Assembly: GCA_024223715.1 (NCBI GenBank)
Contig: JAAEOA010000177.1
Location: 1-36,387, forward strand
DNA from: a bacterium
GTDB taxonomy: Bacteria > Krumholzibacteriota > Krumholzibacteriia > LZORAL124-64-63
DNA length: 36,387 nucleotides
Reading direction: 5' to 3'
The position numbers and the translations under genes were made by a program. A model generated the notes under the pieces. The model ran no database searches. It was given only the letters and a program-made list of their open reading frames with translations, and was not told where the DNA came from. Of this stretch, positions 24,031-32,085 are shown piece by piece (within the stretch, counting starts at the first letter, position 1; each line of letters begins with the position of its first letter).

Positions 24031-25452
24031 TCACGGTCCTCTGAAGCGAACTTTGGTTGTTTGCACCACTCCGCTGGCCGAATCGGTAATAGCGAAGTGG
24101 AAATCTTCAGGCAGAGAATAGCTTGCTTTGGGCATGATGGCAAACAGAGTCAGCAGTTGATCGCCCAGTGGTTTTAAGACAATGCGCGGTTGAGGAATGA
24201 TGTACGTCACACCTTCGAAACTTTGTAGGGCATCATCGGCCGCCGCAATAAAGTAAACTTGTTCTTTATCGGTTTTGTTTTGAAGGTGCATTGTGTACAG
24301 GTTGCGAATGTTGCCGGCATCAATGGTGTAAGGCATACCCTGGCTGCGCATGGTGGTAATATGGAAATTTTCGCGATTGCCGGCCCGTTGAATAAACAAT
24401 CCGAACAGGGCAATTAATACCACAGCATAAATCCAGAAGCGGGGTCGCAATAGCTGGCTGGTTCCGGTTTCAAATCCGCGTGAAGAATCAAAACGAATCA
24501 GCCCTTCAGGTTTGCCAATTTTTTTCATGATGTCATCGCAGGCATCAAGGCAGTTGGTGCAACCAATGCATTCCAGTTGAAGCCCATTTCGAATGTCAAT
24601 TCCCGTAGGACACACATCAATGCAGCGGCGACAATCAATGCAGTCTCCACCAGAGTTTGTACCTTTTTCCCTTGGCTCACCACGTTTTTTATCGTAACCG
24701 ATAATGACCGTATCATAGTCCACCAAAGTGGATTGCAGACGGCCGTAGGGGCAAATAATGAGGCAAGTTTGCTCTCTGAACCAGCTGTAATCAAAATACA
24801 GCATGCCGGCCCAGAACAGGCTCCAGATTAAGGCCGTAGAATGGCCAGGGAACAATGGAAGCAAGGTTACCATTTCCCGAATAGGAATAAAAAAGCCAAT
24901 AAACATGACGGAAAAGAGCCAGGAGAGGAAGATGAAAATTACGTGTTTGACAAACTTGCGTGAGGTTTTTTCGACACTGGCCGATTCTTTATTGCGCTTC
25001 ATTCGGGCAATTCGGTCACCTTCAATCATGCGCTCAACGGGACGAAATATGCCTTCCATGAAGACAGTCTGAGGGCAGAAAAACCCGCACCAGACTCGAC
25101 CAAAAAGCGAAGTGATAATAAAAATGCTCAGCCCGACACCAATAAGCAGAAAAAACATCAAGTGGAAGTCCTGATTAGTGTAAGTGCCACCAAAAATGTA
25201 CGCGCTTCGGCCAGGAATGTCGAAATGAAGAGCGGGGTGGCCACCTATTTTTAACCAAGGAGTTACTGCGAAAGCCAGTAACAAAAAAGAATAGGTCAGA
25301 TTGCGTCGTAAATGCCATTTTCCCTTAACGTCGGCCACCTGTAGGAAATTACGCGAACCATCATCGTTGATGGTGAAAACTGTATTCAGATCGGGAGCCC
25401 GCTTTTTACTGGGTTTTTTCTTGGGGGCCTCGTGCCCATTTCCATCAGCCAT
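24031..25452 (-). CDS. ccoG: cbb3 oxidase accessory protein CcoG (FixG/RdxA family)
   Basis: The protein has 473 aa. Membrane helices frame a polyferredoxin domain: GRVWCGFFCPQTVFMEG (a conserved membrane-proximal CxxxC), then CIDCRRCIDVCPTGIDIRNG and CIGCTNCLDACDD, giving two 4Fe-4S sites. A periplasmic Ig-like C-terminal domain (about 355-473) follows, as in FixG. Members of this family are linked to Cu(I) delivery or cupric reduction for the cbb3 oxidase. The ATG at 25452 has GAGAGGA 6 nt upstream. It is downstream of the ccoNO-Q-P block but separated by a terminator, so it is probably transcribed from its own promoter or by readthrough. Confidence 0.95.
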   Translation of the reverse strand: MADGNGHEAPKKKPSKKRAPDLNTVFTINDDGSRNFLQVADVKGKWHLRRNLTYSFLLLAFAVTPWLKIGGHPALHFDIPGRSAYIFGGTYTNQDFHLMFFLLIGVGLSIFIITSLFGRVWCGFFCPQTVFMEGIFRPVERMIEGDRIARMKRNKESASVEKTSRKFVKHVIFIFLSWLFSVMFIGFFIPIREMVTLLPLFPGHSTALIWSLFWAGMLYFDYSWFREQTCLIICPYGRLQSTLVDYDTVIIGYDKKRGEPREKGTNSGGDCIDCRRCIDVCPTGIDIRNGLQLECIGCTNCLDACDDIMKKIGKPEGLIRFDSSRGFETGTSQLLRPRFWIYAVVLIALFGLFIQRAGNRENFHITTMRSQGMPYTIDAGNIRNLYTMHLQNKTDKEQVYFIAAADDALQSFEGVTYIIPQPRIVLKPLGDQLLTLFAIMPKASYSLPEDFHFAITDSASGVVQTTKVRFRGP

Positions 25453-25509
25453 TGAATTTTCCTCTCTGGTAAACCCAGATAAATTCAGATTACTTCCCTA
25501 TGTTTTGAA

Positions 25510-25547
25510 CAAAACAAAGAGGTGGTCACCGAATGGCGACCACCTCT
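25510..25547 (-). terminator. Terminator after ccoP
   Basis: AGAGGTGGTC (25518-25527) and GACCACCTCT (25538-25547) form a perfect 10-bp stem. Read on the minus strand it is followed by a T-rich tract (A-run at 25511-25518). Confidence 0.85.
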
Positions 25548-25573
25548 TCCAGACAAATTCCAGCCGTTTCCGA

Positions 25574-26170
25574 CTAGAAGGTGCATGGGTCTCCTTCTGG
25601 AGATTTACCCTTAATGTTGGAATTGCGAATAGTCATGACATAAGCCGTGACTGTTTGCACACCACCGGGGCCCAGCTGGTTAATCCAGGACGGCATTCCT
25701 TTGGCGGCAACACCTTTGCTGACAATGTCGTAAAGGTTCATGGGTTCACATCCATGAATCCAAGCATTATCAGTGAGGTTGGGCCCGACCAGGCCCCGAC
25801 CATCATCAAGGTGACAAGCCACACAGAACTTCACGAACATTTCCCGGCCTTCGGTCACTTTAGCTGGCATTTCCACCAGAGCCATAAGCGATTCATTAGT
25901 TACAGGATTGTTTTTCATGCGTTCAAACATGGCTTCGTCGGCCAGGCGCATTTCAGTTTCAAAATCGCCTTTAGGCAAATCTCGGATTTCCAGAGTGTGG
26001 AAAACCAACCAGTAGAGCAGCCCAAAAACCATGCTGCCCCACATTATCCAAAGCCACCAGTTTGGCAGTTTGTTGTCGAATTCCTGGATGCCATCGTATT
26101 CGTGTTCCATGACTGTATCGGCGCGATAGTCCGATCTGTTGTCATGGCCCGTGTTATTCGTGTCACTCAT
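25574..26170 (-). CDS. ccoP: cbb3 oxidase subunit III CcoP, monohaem
   Basis: The protein has 198 aa. The N-terminal part has the family signature NKLPNWWLWIMWG followed by one membrane helix; the C-terminal part is a cytochrome c domain with a single CVACH and a possible Met ligand in KGMPSW. Classical CcoP carries two haems in about 290-300 residues; here one domain is absent, making it a short monohaem type. It passes electrons from soluble or membrane cytochromes to the catalytic subunit. The frame opens at 26221, but the ATG at 26170 overlaps the ccoQ stop by 8 bases and matches the family's N-terminus. It is the last gene before the terminator. Confidence 0.9.
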   Translation of the reverse strand: MSDTNNTGHDNRSDYRADTVMEHEYDGIQEFDNKLPNWWLWIMWGSMVFGLLYWLVFHTLEIRDLPKGDFETEMRLADEAMFERMKNNPVTNESLMALVEMPAKVTEGREMFVKFCVACHLDDGRGLVGPNLTDNAWIHGCEPMNLYDIVSKGVAAKGMPSWINQLGPGGVQTVTAYVMTIRNSNIKGKSPEGDPCTF

Positions 26171-26372
26171 TATTAGGGGCCCTCCCTTCATCGTGGCCAT
26201 CAATTTCATTATCCGGTTCAAGCGGTATGCCCGCGATTTTGTCGACTTTGTCTTTGCTCTTCAGGCCCAGGAAAACGTATCCCAGAACTCCAAGGAAAAT
26301 CGCGATAAAGATCACCAAGCCCACCAGGGGCCAGGCCAGAAGTTCGCTTTTGGAGTAAAACTCCTGATACAT
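26163..26372 (-). CDS. ccoQ: cbb3 oxidase subunit CcoQ/FixQ-like
   Basis: The protein has 69 aa. One membrane helix (about 11-37, with LVGLVIFIAIFLGVLGYVF) and a short charged cytoplasmic tail. Size, topology and position between the catalytic subunit and CcoP identify it as CcoQ, which stabilises the complex. It has an AGGAGG site 5 nt before the ATG at 26372, lies 9 nt after the ccoNO stop, and its end overlaps ccoP by 8 nt, so the block is tightly coupled. Confidence 0.85.
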   Translation of the reverse strand: MYQEFYSKSELLAWPLVGLVIFIAIFLGVLGYVFLGLKSKDKVDKIAGIPLEPDNEIDGHDEGRAPNNE

Positions 26373-26381
26373 TCCAGCCTC

Positions 26382-28742
26382 CTACTTTGTGGCAACTTCT
26401 GGGGTCAGGGGCTGAGGCCCGCGTCCCAGACGTTGCAGATAGGCAATGATGGCGGCCATTTCGCTGTTTGGCGCAATGGTTACATCATTTGCCGCAAGGT
26501 AATCGGAAATCATTTGTCCCTGACTATTGAACCGCTGAACGGCCAGATCGTAGTCTTCTTCGGTGTAGGGAACACCCAGTTTACCCAAAGCTTTCATACG
26601 ACCAACGATAACCTCAGGGTCAACTGTTTTGGTTTCGAAGTGAGTATAAGTAGGCATGTTTGATGCTGGCGAAGTGGATCGTGGATCCATCAGGTGCAAA
26701 TAGTGCCACAGATTGTCGTATTTGCCGCCAACCCGGGCCAGATCCAGACCGGTGCGCTTGCTGCCCCACTGGAAAGGATGATCCAGCAAGGACTCTTCCA
26801 TGCGCGAGTAGTCTCCGTAACGAAGCACCTCGTGGCGGAAGGGACGAATCATTTGGCTGTGGCAAGTGAAGCAACCTTCAGTAATGTAAACATCACGACC
26901 GGCCAGCTCCAGAGGGCTGTAGGGTTTCTGCAGCCACTTGGCGGTTTCGGCCAGAGAAGGATCTTCAGCAATCATTTCTTCGGTGATTTCCATTGGAACG
27001 GCTTCGCTCAGGATAATTGTCGGAACAATTTCCACGGCGCCACCAATGAGAATGGCTACCCCAGCCAAAATGGTGAATACCAGAGCATTACGTTCGAGCA
27101 GTCCGTACCATTCGCCCCATTTTCTCTGGCTGGTACCATAAGAAATGATGGCTGCAATGAACAGAACCAGCAGCAGAGCCAATAGAATGGGGCTAACCAT
27201 ATCGCCGGCCAGGCCAAAGAGCAGGGCTACAACCAGAATTCCAACGATGAAGAGCATAGGCACACTGAAGAACAGGCCCATGGCGCTTGTCTTGTCGCCT
27301 TCAGGTCGCATAACAGGAACCTGTACGGTAACCGTTTTGGGACTTCCCTGCTTGGCGGTCATAATCATGTTGTAGACCAAAAGGAAGGAACTGAGCAGGA
27401 ACAGCACACCACTGGCCAGACGAGTCTGGTACATGGCACGACTGTTGGTCAAACCTTCAATAAAGTCGGGGTATTTCAGGAAGCCTTCGGCGTCCAGGGC
27501 GCGCCAGAACAGACCCTGGCTGACACCACTGACCCACATGGAGACCACATACATGAGAATGGCAATAGTGCCGATCCAGAAGTGGGTTTCGGCCAGTTTG
27601 GTGCTGTAGAGTTTGGTTCCGTACAACCGTGGCCACATCCAGTACAAAATACCAAAGGTCATGAAGCCATTCCAACCCAGAGCTCCGGCGTGTACGTGAC
27701 CGATAATCCAGTCAGTGTAGTGACCGAGAGCGCTAACACTCTTGATGGACAGCAAAGGACCTTCGAAGGTACTCATGCCGTAGAAGGTAACGGCAACCAC
27801 AAAGAACTTGATAACCGGGTCGGTGCGCAGCTTGTCCCAGGAACCCCGCAGAGTGAGCAGGCCATTAAGCATGCCACCCCAGCTGGGAGCCCAAAGCATG
27901 ACAGAGAATATCATACCAAGGGTTTGTGCCCAATCAGGTAGTGCGGTGTAAAGCAGGTGGTGAGGCCCGGCCCAGATATAAAGGAAAATCAGGGACCAGA
28001 AGTGAACCACGGAAAGTCGGTATGAGTATACCGGTCGCTCGGCAGCCTTGACCATGAAGTAGTACATCAGGCCCAGTGGTGGGGTGGTCAGGAAGAAAGC
28101 TACGGCGTTATGACCGTACCACCATTGAACCAGAGCATCCTGAACACCACCGAATATTGGATAACTGTGCGTCAGGCTGGTAGGCAGAGCCAGGTTGTTG
28201 ACGATGTACAGGACCGCAATTGTAACAATGGTCGAAATGTAGAACCAGATGGCCACGTAAAGGTTTTTCTCATTACGTTTGGCCAGGGTCCAGAAGAAGT
28301 TAACAGCAAAAATCACCCAGACCACAACAACCATAAGGTCAATGGGCCAGATCAGTTCGGCGTATTCTTTACCCTGGGTGAGACCCAACGGATAAGAAAC
28401 TGCGGCCGCAACAATAATCAGTTGCCATCCCCAGAAATTCGCCCAGCTGAGGAAGTCGTTGGCCATGCGGGTTTTCAACAGACGTTGTGTGGAGTAATAA
28501 ATACCCGCAAACATTCCGTTGCCCACAAAGGCAAAAATAGCGGCGTTGGTGTGCAGTTGGCGCAAACGTCCAAAGCTCAACCATTCTAATCCGAAATTGG
28601 CTTGCCAGAAGGACAGCTGGGCAGCGACAATAACGCCAACCAGAAAAGCCACTACGCCCCAGACGATAGTAATCGTCGAAAAGGCCCGTACGACGGCATC
28701 ATCATAGACGACCGTCTTCATTTGGGTGTTCGTTGCTTCCAT
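26382..28742 (-). CDS. ccoN: Fused cbb3 oxidase subunits I and II (CcoN-CcoO)
   Basis: The protein has 786 aa. Residues 1 to about 460 are the catalytic CcoN: twelve or so membrane helices, haem and copper His ligands visible in HTNAAIFAF, WYGHNAVAFF, AGPHHLLY and GHVHAGALGWNG. Further helices link to CcoO (from about 560), with one haem site, CFTCHSQMIRPFRHE, and DLARVGGKYDNLWHY. In Proteobacteria these are two genes; the fused form is frequent in Bacteroidota. It reduces O2 to water with high affinity and pumps protons. The frame opens at a GTG at 28751; the ATG at 28742 has GGAAGG 8 nt upstream and is preferred. ccoQ follows by 9 nt. Confidence 0.95.
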   Translation of the reverse strand: MEATNTQMKTVVYDDAVVRAFSTITIVWGVVAFLVGVIVAAQLSFWQANFGLEWLSFGRLRQLHTNAAIFAFVGNGMFAGIYYSTQRLLKTRMANDFLSWANFWGWQLIIVAAAVSYPLGLTQGKEYAELIWPIDLMVVVVWVIFAVNFFWTLAKRNEKNLYVAIWFYISTIVTIAVLYIVNNLALPTSLTHSYPIFGGVQDALVQWWYGHNAVAFFLTTPPLGLMYYFMVKAAERPVYSYRLSVVHFWSLIFLYIWAGPHHLLYTALPDWAQTLGMIFSVMLWAPSWGGMLNGLLTLRGSWDKLRTDPVIKFFVVAVTFYGMSTFEGPLLSIKSVSALGHYTDWIIGHVHAGALGWNGFMTFGILYWMWPRLYGTKLYSTKLAETHFWIGTIAILMYVVSMWVSGVSQGLFWRALDAEGFLKYPDFIEGLTNSRAMYQTRLASGVLFLLSSFLLVYNMIMTAKQGSPKTVTVQVPVMRPEGDKTSAMGLFFSVPMLFIVGILVVALLFGLAGDMVSPILLALLLVLFIAAIISYGTSQRKWGEWYGLLERNALVFTILAGVAILIGGAVEIVPTIILSEAVPMEITEEMIAEDPSLAETAKWLQKPYSPLELAGRDVYITEGCFTCHSQMIRPFRHEVLRYGDYSRMEESLLDHPFQWGSKRTGLDLARVGGKYDNLWHYLHLMDPRSTSPASNMPTYTHFETKTVDPEVIVGRMKALGKLGVPYTEEDYDLAVQRFNSQGQMISDYLAANDVTIAPNSEMAAIIAYLQRLGRGPQPLTPEVATK

Positions 28743-28828
28743 GTGGAGCACCTTCCTCCTTTACATATTTTCCCGACCAGTTTCCTGAAAATCAGACAGG
28801 AGCACACACAAAAACCTCCAAGGAGGAG
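28743..28828 (-). terminator. Weak hairpin with T-run between ccoS and ccoNO
   Basis: CCTCC-AA-GGAGG (28815-28826) has a very short loop; on the minus strand it is followed by TTTTT. It could attenuate or process transcripts between ccoIS and ccoNOQP. It is too short to call firmly. The remaining gap holds only the ccoNO ribosome site. Confidence 0.25.
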
Positions 28829-29050
28829 TTATTCGGCGGAGTGCCCCTGAGCATTAGAATCGATTTTGTCCGAATTGTCATCACTTGTTTTTGAATTGGC
28901 TTTTTCTTCTCCTGTATCGTCAGCTAAAGGCAAGAGACTTAAGCGATCTCCGTGTTCAAAGTCGCCTTCAAAAAGACGTGTGAAAAAGAATATCAAACCG
29001 GCAATTACCAGCATCAGGCTGATGATGACCAGAGCAATAATTACATCCAT
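28829..29050 (-). CDS. ccoS: cbb3 oxidase maturation protein CcoS
   Basis: The protein has 73 aa. A single membrane helix (about 3-24) is followed by FTRLFEGDFEHGDRLSLLPLADD, which resembles the CcoS pattern (helix, then an acidic D-D-L-x-x-P-x-motif with short tail). CcoS is needed for haem and copper insertion into cbb3 oxidase. Its ATG lies inside the end of ccoI, overlapping by 10 nt (TGG ATG TAA in the other frame), so it is translated with ccoI. Confidence 0.85.
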   Translation of the reverse strand: MDVIIALVIISLMLVIAGLIFFFTRLFEGDFEHGDRLSLLPLADDTGEEKANSKTSDDNSDKIDSNAQGHSAE

Positions 29051-31488
29051 GGCAACCTCCGGGTGGCCAAGCGAAGGGCCGTCAAAGAAACGACGGCAAC
29101 AGAGCTAATGGGCATGAGGATGGCGGCCACCACGGGGGTGACCAGACCTGCCATACATAGTGCCACAGCCAGGCCGTTATAAGCAATGGCAATGACCAGA
29201 TTGTCACGCACAACTTTGCGCAGGTGCCGGGCAGCCAGGAGTGAGCGTCGAATGGCGGCCATTCCATCGCCTAAAAAGTAGAAATCGGCTTTTCCTGGCA
29301 GTACCGGACGATCCACCGCGGGGGTGGCAGCGCACAGGGCCACTTCAAAACTGGGGCTGTCATTCAGGCCGTCGCCAACCATAAGGGTGTCTGAATTATC
29401 CAGAAGTTGCACTTTTTGGGCTTTTTCGGTGGGATTGAGGTCTCCCAGGGCTTTTTCGGGCGCCACGCCCAGGGAAATAGCCGCCAGATCCACTTTTGCC
29501 TGCGAGTCGCCACTGAGCAAATAAACTTCGAAGCCGGCCGCTTCCAGATCAGCCAGTTCAACCGCTGCATCGGCTTTGAGGTCTTCCAGAAGAATAAATT
29601 CAGCCAGAATTTGGTAATTTAGGGTCAAAAAAGTTCCTGTGGTTTCATCGTTGGCTACTTTGGTGGCAAAACCGGTTTTGCCCAAACGCCAAGTGCCCTC
29701 GTCGGTGGGCAATTCAAGCCCGGAACCGGGGATTTCCAGCAGGTCTTCACTTTGGAGATGGAAAGCCCCGCCTGTTTGTTCAGGTGTTTTGGTCAGGAGC
29801 TTGGCCAGACACTGGCTCACCGGGTGGTTGCTGCGCAAAGTCATTTGGCGCAAGACCGATTTCTGATGCGGATCAAGATTATTCAGAGCCTGACGGGATG
29901 ATTCATTCAAAATCATATGACCCAAAGTCAGAGTTCCGGTTTTATCTAAAAGAACTTTTCGCACGGACAGAGCTTTTTCCATGAAGCTGGCTTTGCGCAG
30001 GAAAACACCACCTTTGCGCAGGGCAAAATGAATGAGTTCTTCAGCCAGGGGTGTGGCCAGGCCAAGAGCGCAGGGGCAGGTAACCACCAAAATGCTGATG
30101 GTCACTTTAAAGGCCTTGGTCAGGTCATTTCCAGCCCAGATAACAAAACCAAGGGTGGCCGCCACCAGAACAAGGCTCACATACCAGGTGCTGATGTTGT
30201 GCCACCACTGGGGACGAAAATCTTCATCACTGAGGGTGCTGCTGCGCAGAAGGTCGTTCAGGTGGCTGTCGACAAAATCTTCGTTGGCTGTGACCGTGAA
30301 GCCGTGTTGAGAGGCATTAAAAGCTCCCGCGCTGATAGTGTCTCCAGGCTGGAAGGCCACCTGATCGGATTCACCGGTAATCCAGTCCAGGGCCACTTCT
30401 GTTGCCCGACGCATTAAGGTGCCTTCTACAGGTAAAAGGTCACCGGGGGCGATCCACAGTTCGTCTCCCATAATAATATCGGTGGCGGCGATGGCTTCAG
30501 GGCTGCCTTCAACCAAGCGCTTAACGGTAATATTCTCAGCCCCGGAGGAATCGAGAAGGGCGTTGCGGTTACGCTCCAAAATGTGTTCCTGAGCCCAGCG
30601 GCCCACCAGCATGAGGGCAATAAAAATAGTCAAACTGTCAAAATAGGCTTCTTCGGGACCACCATTAAAAAAGCCCCAGACACTGCCGCCGTAGGCGAGA
30701 ATCATGCCCAGGGAAATGGGAACATCCAGATGGGCTATCCGGCGCCTGAGTCCGGCCAAAGCCCCTTTGAAGAAAATACCCCCGCCGGCAATCAGGCTGA
30801 CGGTGGCCAGAATCATACTCAGCCAACCAAAAAACTGATACAGTGGTCCGTCTTCGGCAGCGAGACCAAAATAGAAACTGAGGCTGAACATCATTACGTT
30901 CATGGCCATGGAAATTGAAATGGCCATGCGCATGAGTAAACCGCGTGAGTGATCGTGAGCACCTTTGCGGCTGGGACCGAGGCGATACCCGAACTTTTCC
31001 ACTTCGGCCAAAAAATTTTTCAGTTCCCCTTTGGCAGGATCCCAGACCAGTTCCACTTTGCCCAAGGTGGGGTTGATGCGCAGAATAATACCCGCGTCCT
31101 GGCGTTGAAAGAGTTCTTCAATGAGCCAGACACATGCGGCGCAGTGAACTCCCTGAATGTCCAAATCCAAATGAAGAGTGTCGTTTGTTCCCGTTGAAGA
31201 TTCTTCTTTTTCCGCCTGAAGGCGATCCAGCCAGCCGAAGCTATCGCCTCGCAACTGAGGAGCCGGAGCGTGAGAGGCTGGTTTCAGGTCGTAAAAACGT
31301 TCCAGGTTTTCCTGGTGGATCATGCGGTAAACAGCAAGGCAACCCCGGCAGCAGAAAGGGCCTTCATCCCGGTCCCAGAATTTTCCCAGGTCGTTACCGC
31401 AATGCACACAGGTTCCGCGTTGGGCGGCTTTGTGCCATTCCGGGGGCCAGTTTTCCGGGAAATTTTCTATTGTGGATTTGGTGTTCAT
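29041..31488 (-). CDS. ccoI: Copper-translocating P-type ATPase CcoI (FixI)
   Basis: The protein has 815 aa. N-terminal order: a zinc-ribbon-like metal-binding domain (CVHCGNDLG and CCRGCLAVYRM), an HMA-like domain with CAACVWLIE, eight membrane helices with the Cu-binding CPCALGLATP, the phosphorylation site DKTGTLTLG, and GDGLNDSPS of the hinge. These are all hallmarks of the P1B ATPase dedicated to cbb3 oxidase. It supplies Cu to the oxidase from the cytoplasm to the periplasm. The frame opens at 31539, but the ATG at 31488 precedes the recognised domain; its ribosome site (GAAAG) is weak. It overlaps ccoS by 10 nt and is divergent from hypA. Confidence 0.95.
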   Translation of the reverse strand: MNTKSTIENFPENWPPEWHKAAQRGTCVHCGNDLGKFWDRDEGPFCCRGCLAVYRMIHQENLERFYDLKPASHAPAPQLRGDSFGWLDRLQAEKEESSTGTNDTLHLDLDIQGVHCAACVWLIEELFQRQDAGIILRINPTLGKVELVWDPAKGELKNFLAEVEKFGYRLGPSRKGAHDHSRGLLMRMAISISMAMNVMMFSLSFYFGLAAEDGPLYQFFGWLSMILATVSLIAGGGIFFKGALAGLRRRIAHLDVPISLGMILAYGGSVWGFFNGGPEEAYFDSLTIFIALMLVGRWAQEHILERNRNALLDSSGAENITVKRLVEGSPEAIAATDIIMGDELWIAPGDLLPVEGTLMRRATEVALDWITGESDQVAFQPGDTISAGAFNASQHGFTVTANEDFVDSHLNDLLRSSTLSDEDFRPQWWHNISTWYVSLVLVAATLGFVIWAGNDLTKAFKVTISILVVTCPCALGLATPLAEELIHFALRKGGVFLRKASFMEKALSVRKVLLDKTGTLTLGHMILNESSRQALNNLDPHQKSVLRQMTLRSNHPVSQCLAKLLTKTPEQTGGAFHLQSEDLLEIPGSGLELPTDEGTWRLGKTGFATKVANDETTGTFLTLNYQILAEFILLEDLKADAAVELADLEAAGFEVYLLSGDSQAKVDLAAISLGVAPEKALGDLNPTEKAQKVQLLDNSDTLMVGDGLNDSPSFEVALCAATPAVDRPVLPGKADFYFLGDGMAAIRRSLLAARHLRKVVRDNLVIAIAYNGLAVALCMAGLVTPVVAAILMPISSVAVVSLTALRLATRRLPWM

Positions 31489-31683
31489 AGATCTTTCGTG
31501 AGATTGGTTTTCGTTGATGGCACAACAAAAGCACATCAAAGAAACTCAGATGTGATCAGATGCGCAAACGGATTCTAGACTCATATTATCTTGAAGTCAA
31601 ATTTAGAGAAAACCAACGTCTGCTTTACAAAATGTCCAAATTTTCCCTATGTTATTTGTACTCAAACAGAATCAGGTGAATTT

Positions 31684-32025
31684 ATGCATGAAATGTCCAT
31701 TGTCTCCGGTATTTTAAGAATTGTGGAAAATGAAGCCAGATCAGGAAATGCTAAAAAGATCAATTCCATTGAACTGGAAATTGGTCAGTTGGCTGGCATT
31801 GAATTGGACTCTCTGCGTTTCTGCTATCAGGTGGCCAGTAAAGACACCATGGCAGACGGGGCGAAGCTGATTATCAGGGAAATTCCAGGTATGGGGCATT
31901 GCGAAAATTGCAATGAAAATGTGTCCGTGGAATTCCACGTCGCTGTTTGTCCTCAATGCAACGAGAGCCTGATGGATGTTTTTCAGGGCCGGGAATTGAA
32001 GGTCTCCAGCATTAATGTCGACTGA
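31684..32025 (+). CDS. hypA: Hydrogenase maturation factor HypA
   Basis: The protein has 113 aa. It starts MHEMSIVSG: the conserved MHE N-terminus whose His binds nickel. Its C-terminal zinc finger is CENCNENVSVEFHVAVCPQC (two CxxC pairs), as in HypA/HybF. These proteins pass nickel to [NiFe] hydrogenases with HypB. No hydrogenase, hypB or urease gene is seen here. The frame opens at 31591, but the ATG at 31684 gives the family's exact start; AGGTG lies 5 nt upstream. It is divergent from ccoI (195 bp apart). Confidence 0.93.
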   Translation: MHEMSIVSGILRIVENEARSGNAKKINSIELEIGQLAGIELDSLRFCYQVASKDTMADGAKLIIREIPGMGHCENCNENVSVEFHVAVCPQCNESLMDVFQGRELKVSSINVD

Positions 32026-32029
32026 TATG

Positions 32030-32038
32030 TGGTATAAT
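32030..32038 (+). promoter_or_regulatory. Extended -10 promoter of the BNR protein gene
   Basis: TGGTATAAT is an extended -10 element (TGn plus perfect TATAAT) just after the hypA stop. It predicts a start near 32045 and a leader of about 40 nt before the ATG at 32086. Confidence 0.5.
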
Positions 32039-32085
32039 ATTGAGTGAGCTTACTAATCAGAGATTGCACGCATTAAGGGATAAAC

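Noticed and set aside
25301..26176. A 291-codon plus-strand frame across the ccoG/ccoP region
   Set aside because: It crosses two well-identified minus-strand genes and the terminator between them; no motif or ribosome site supports it.
26694..27185. A 163-codon plus-strand frame opposite ccoNO
   Set aside because: It mirrors the fused oxidase gene, which has clear haem and copper ligands; nothing supports a second gene.
31489..31683. FNR-like site between ccoI and hypA
   Set aside because: TTGAT and ATCAA occur but lie far apart instead of four bases, so this is not an FNR box.
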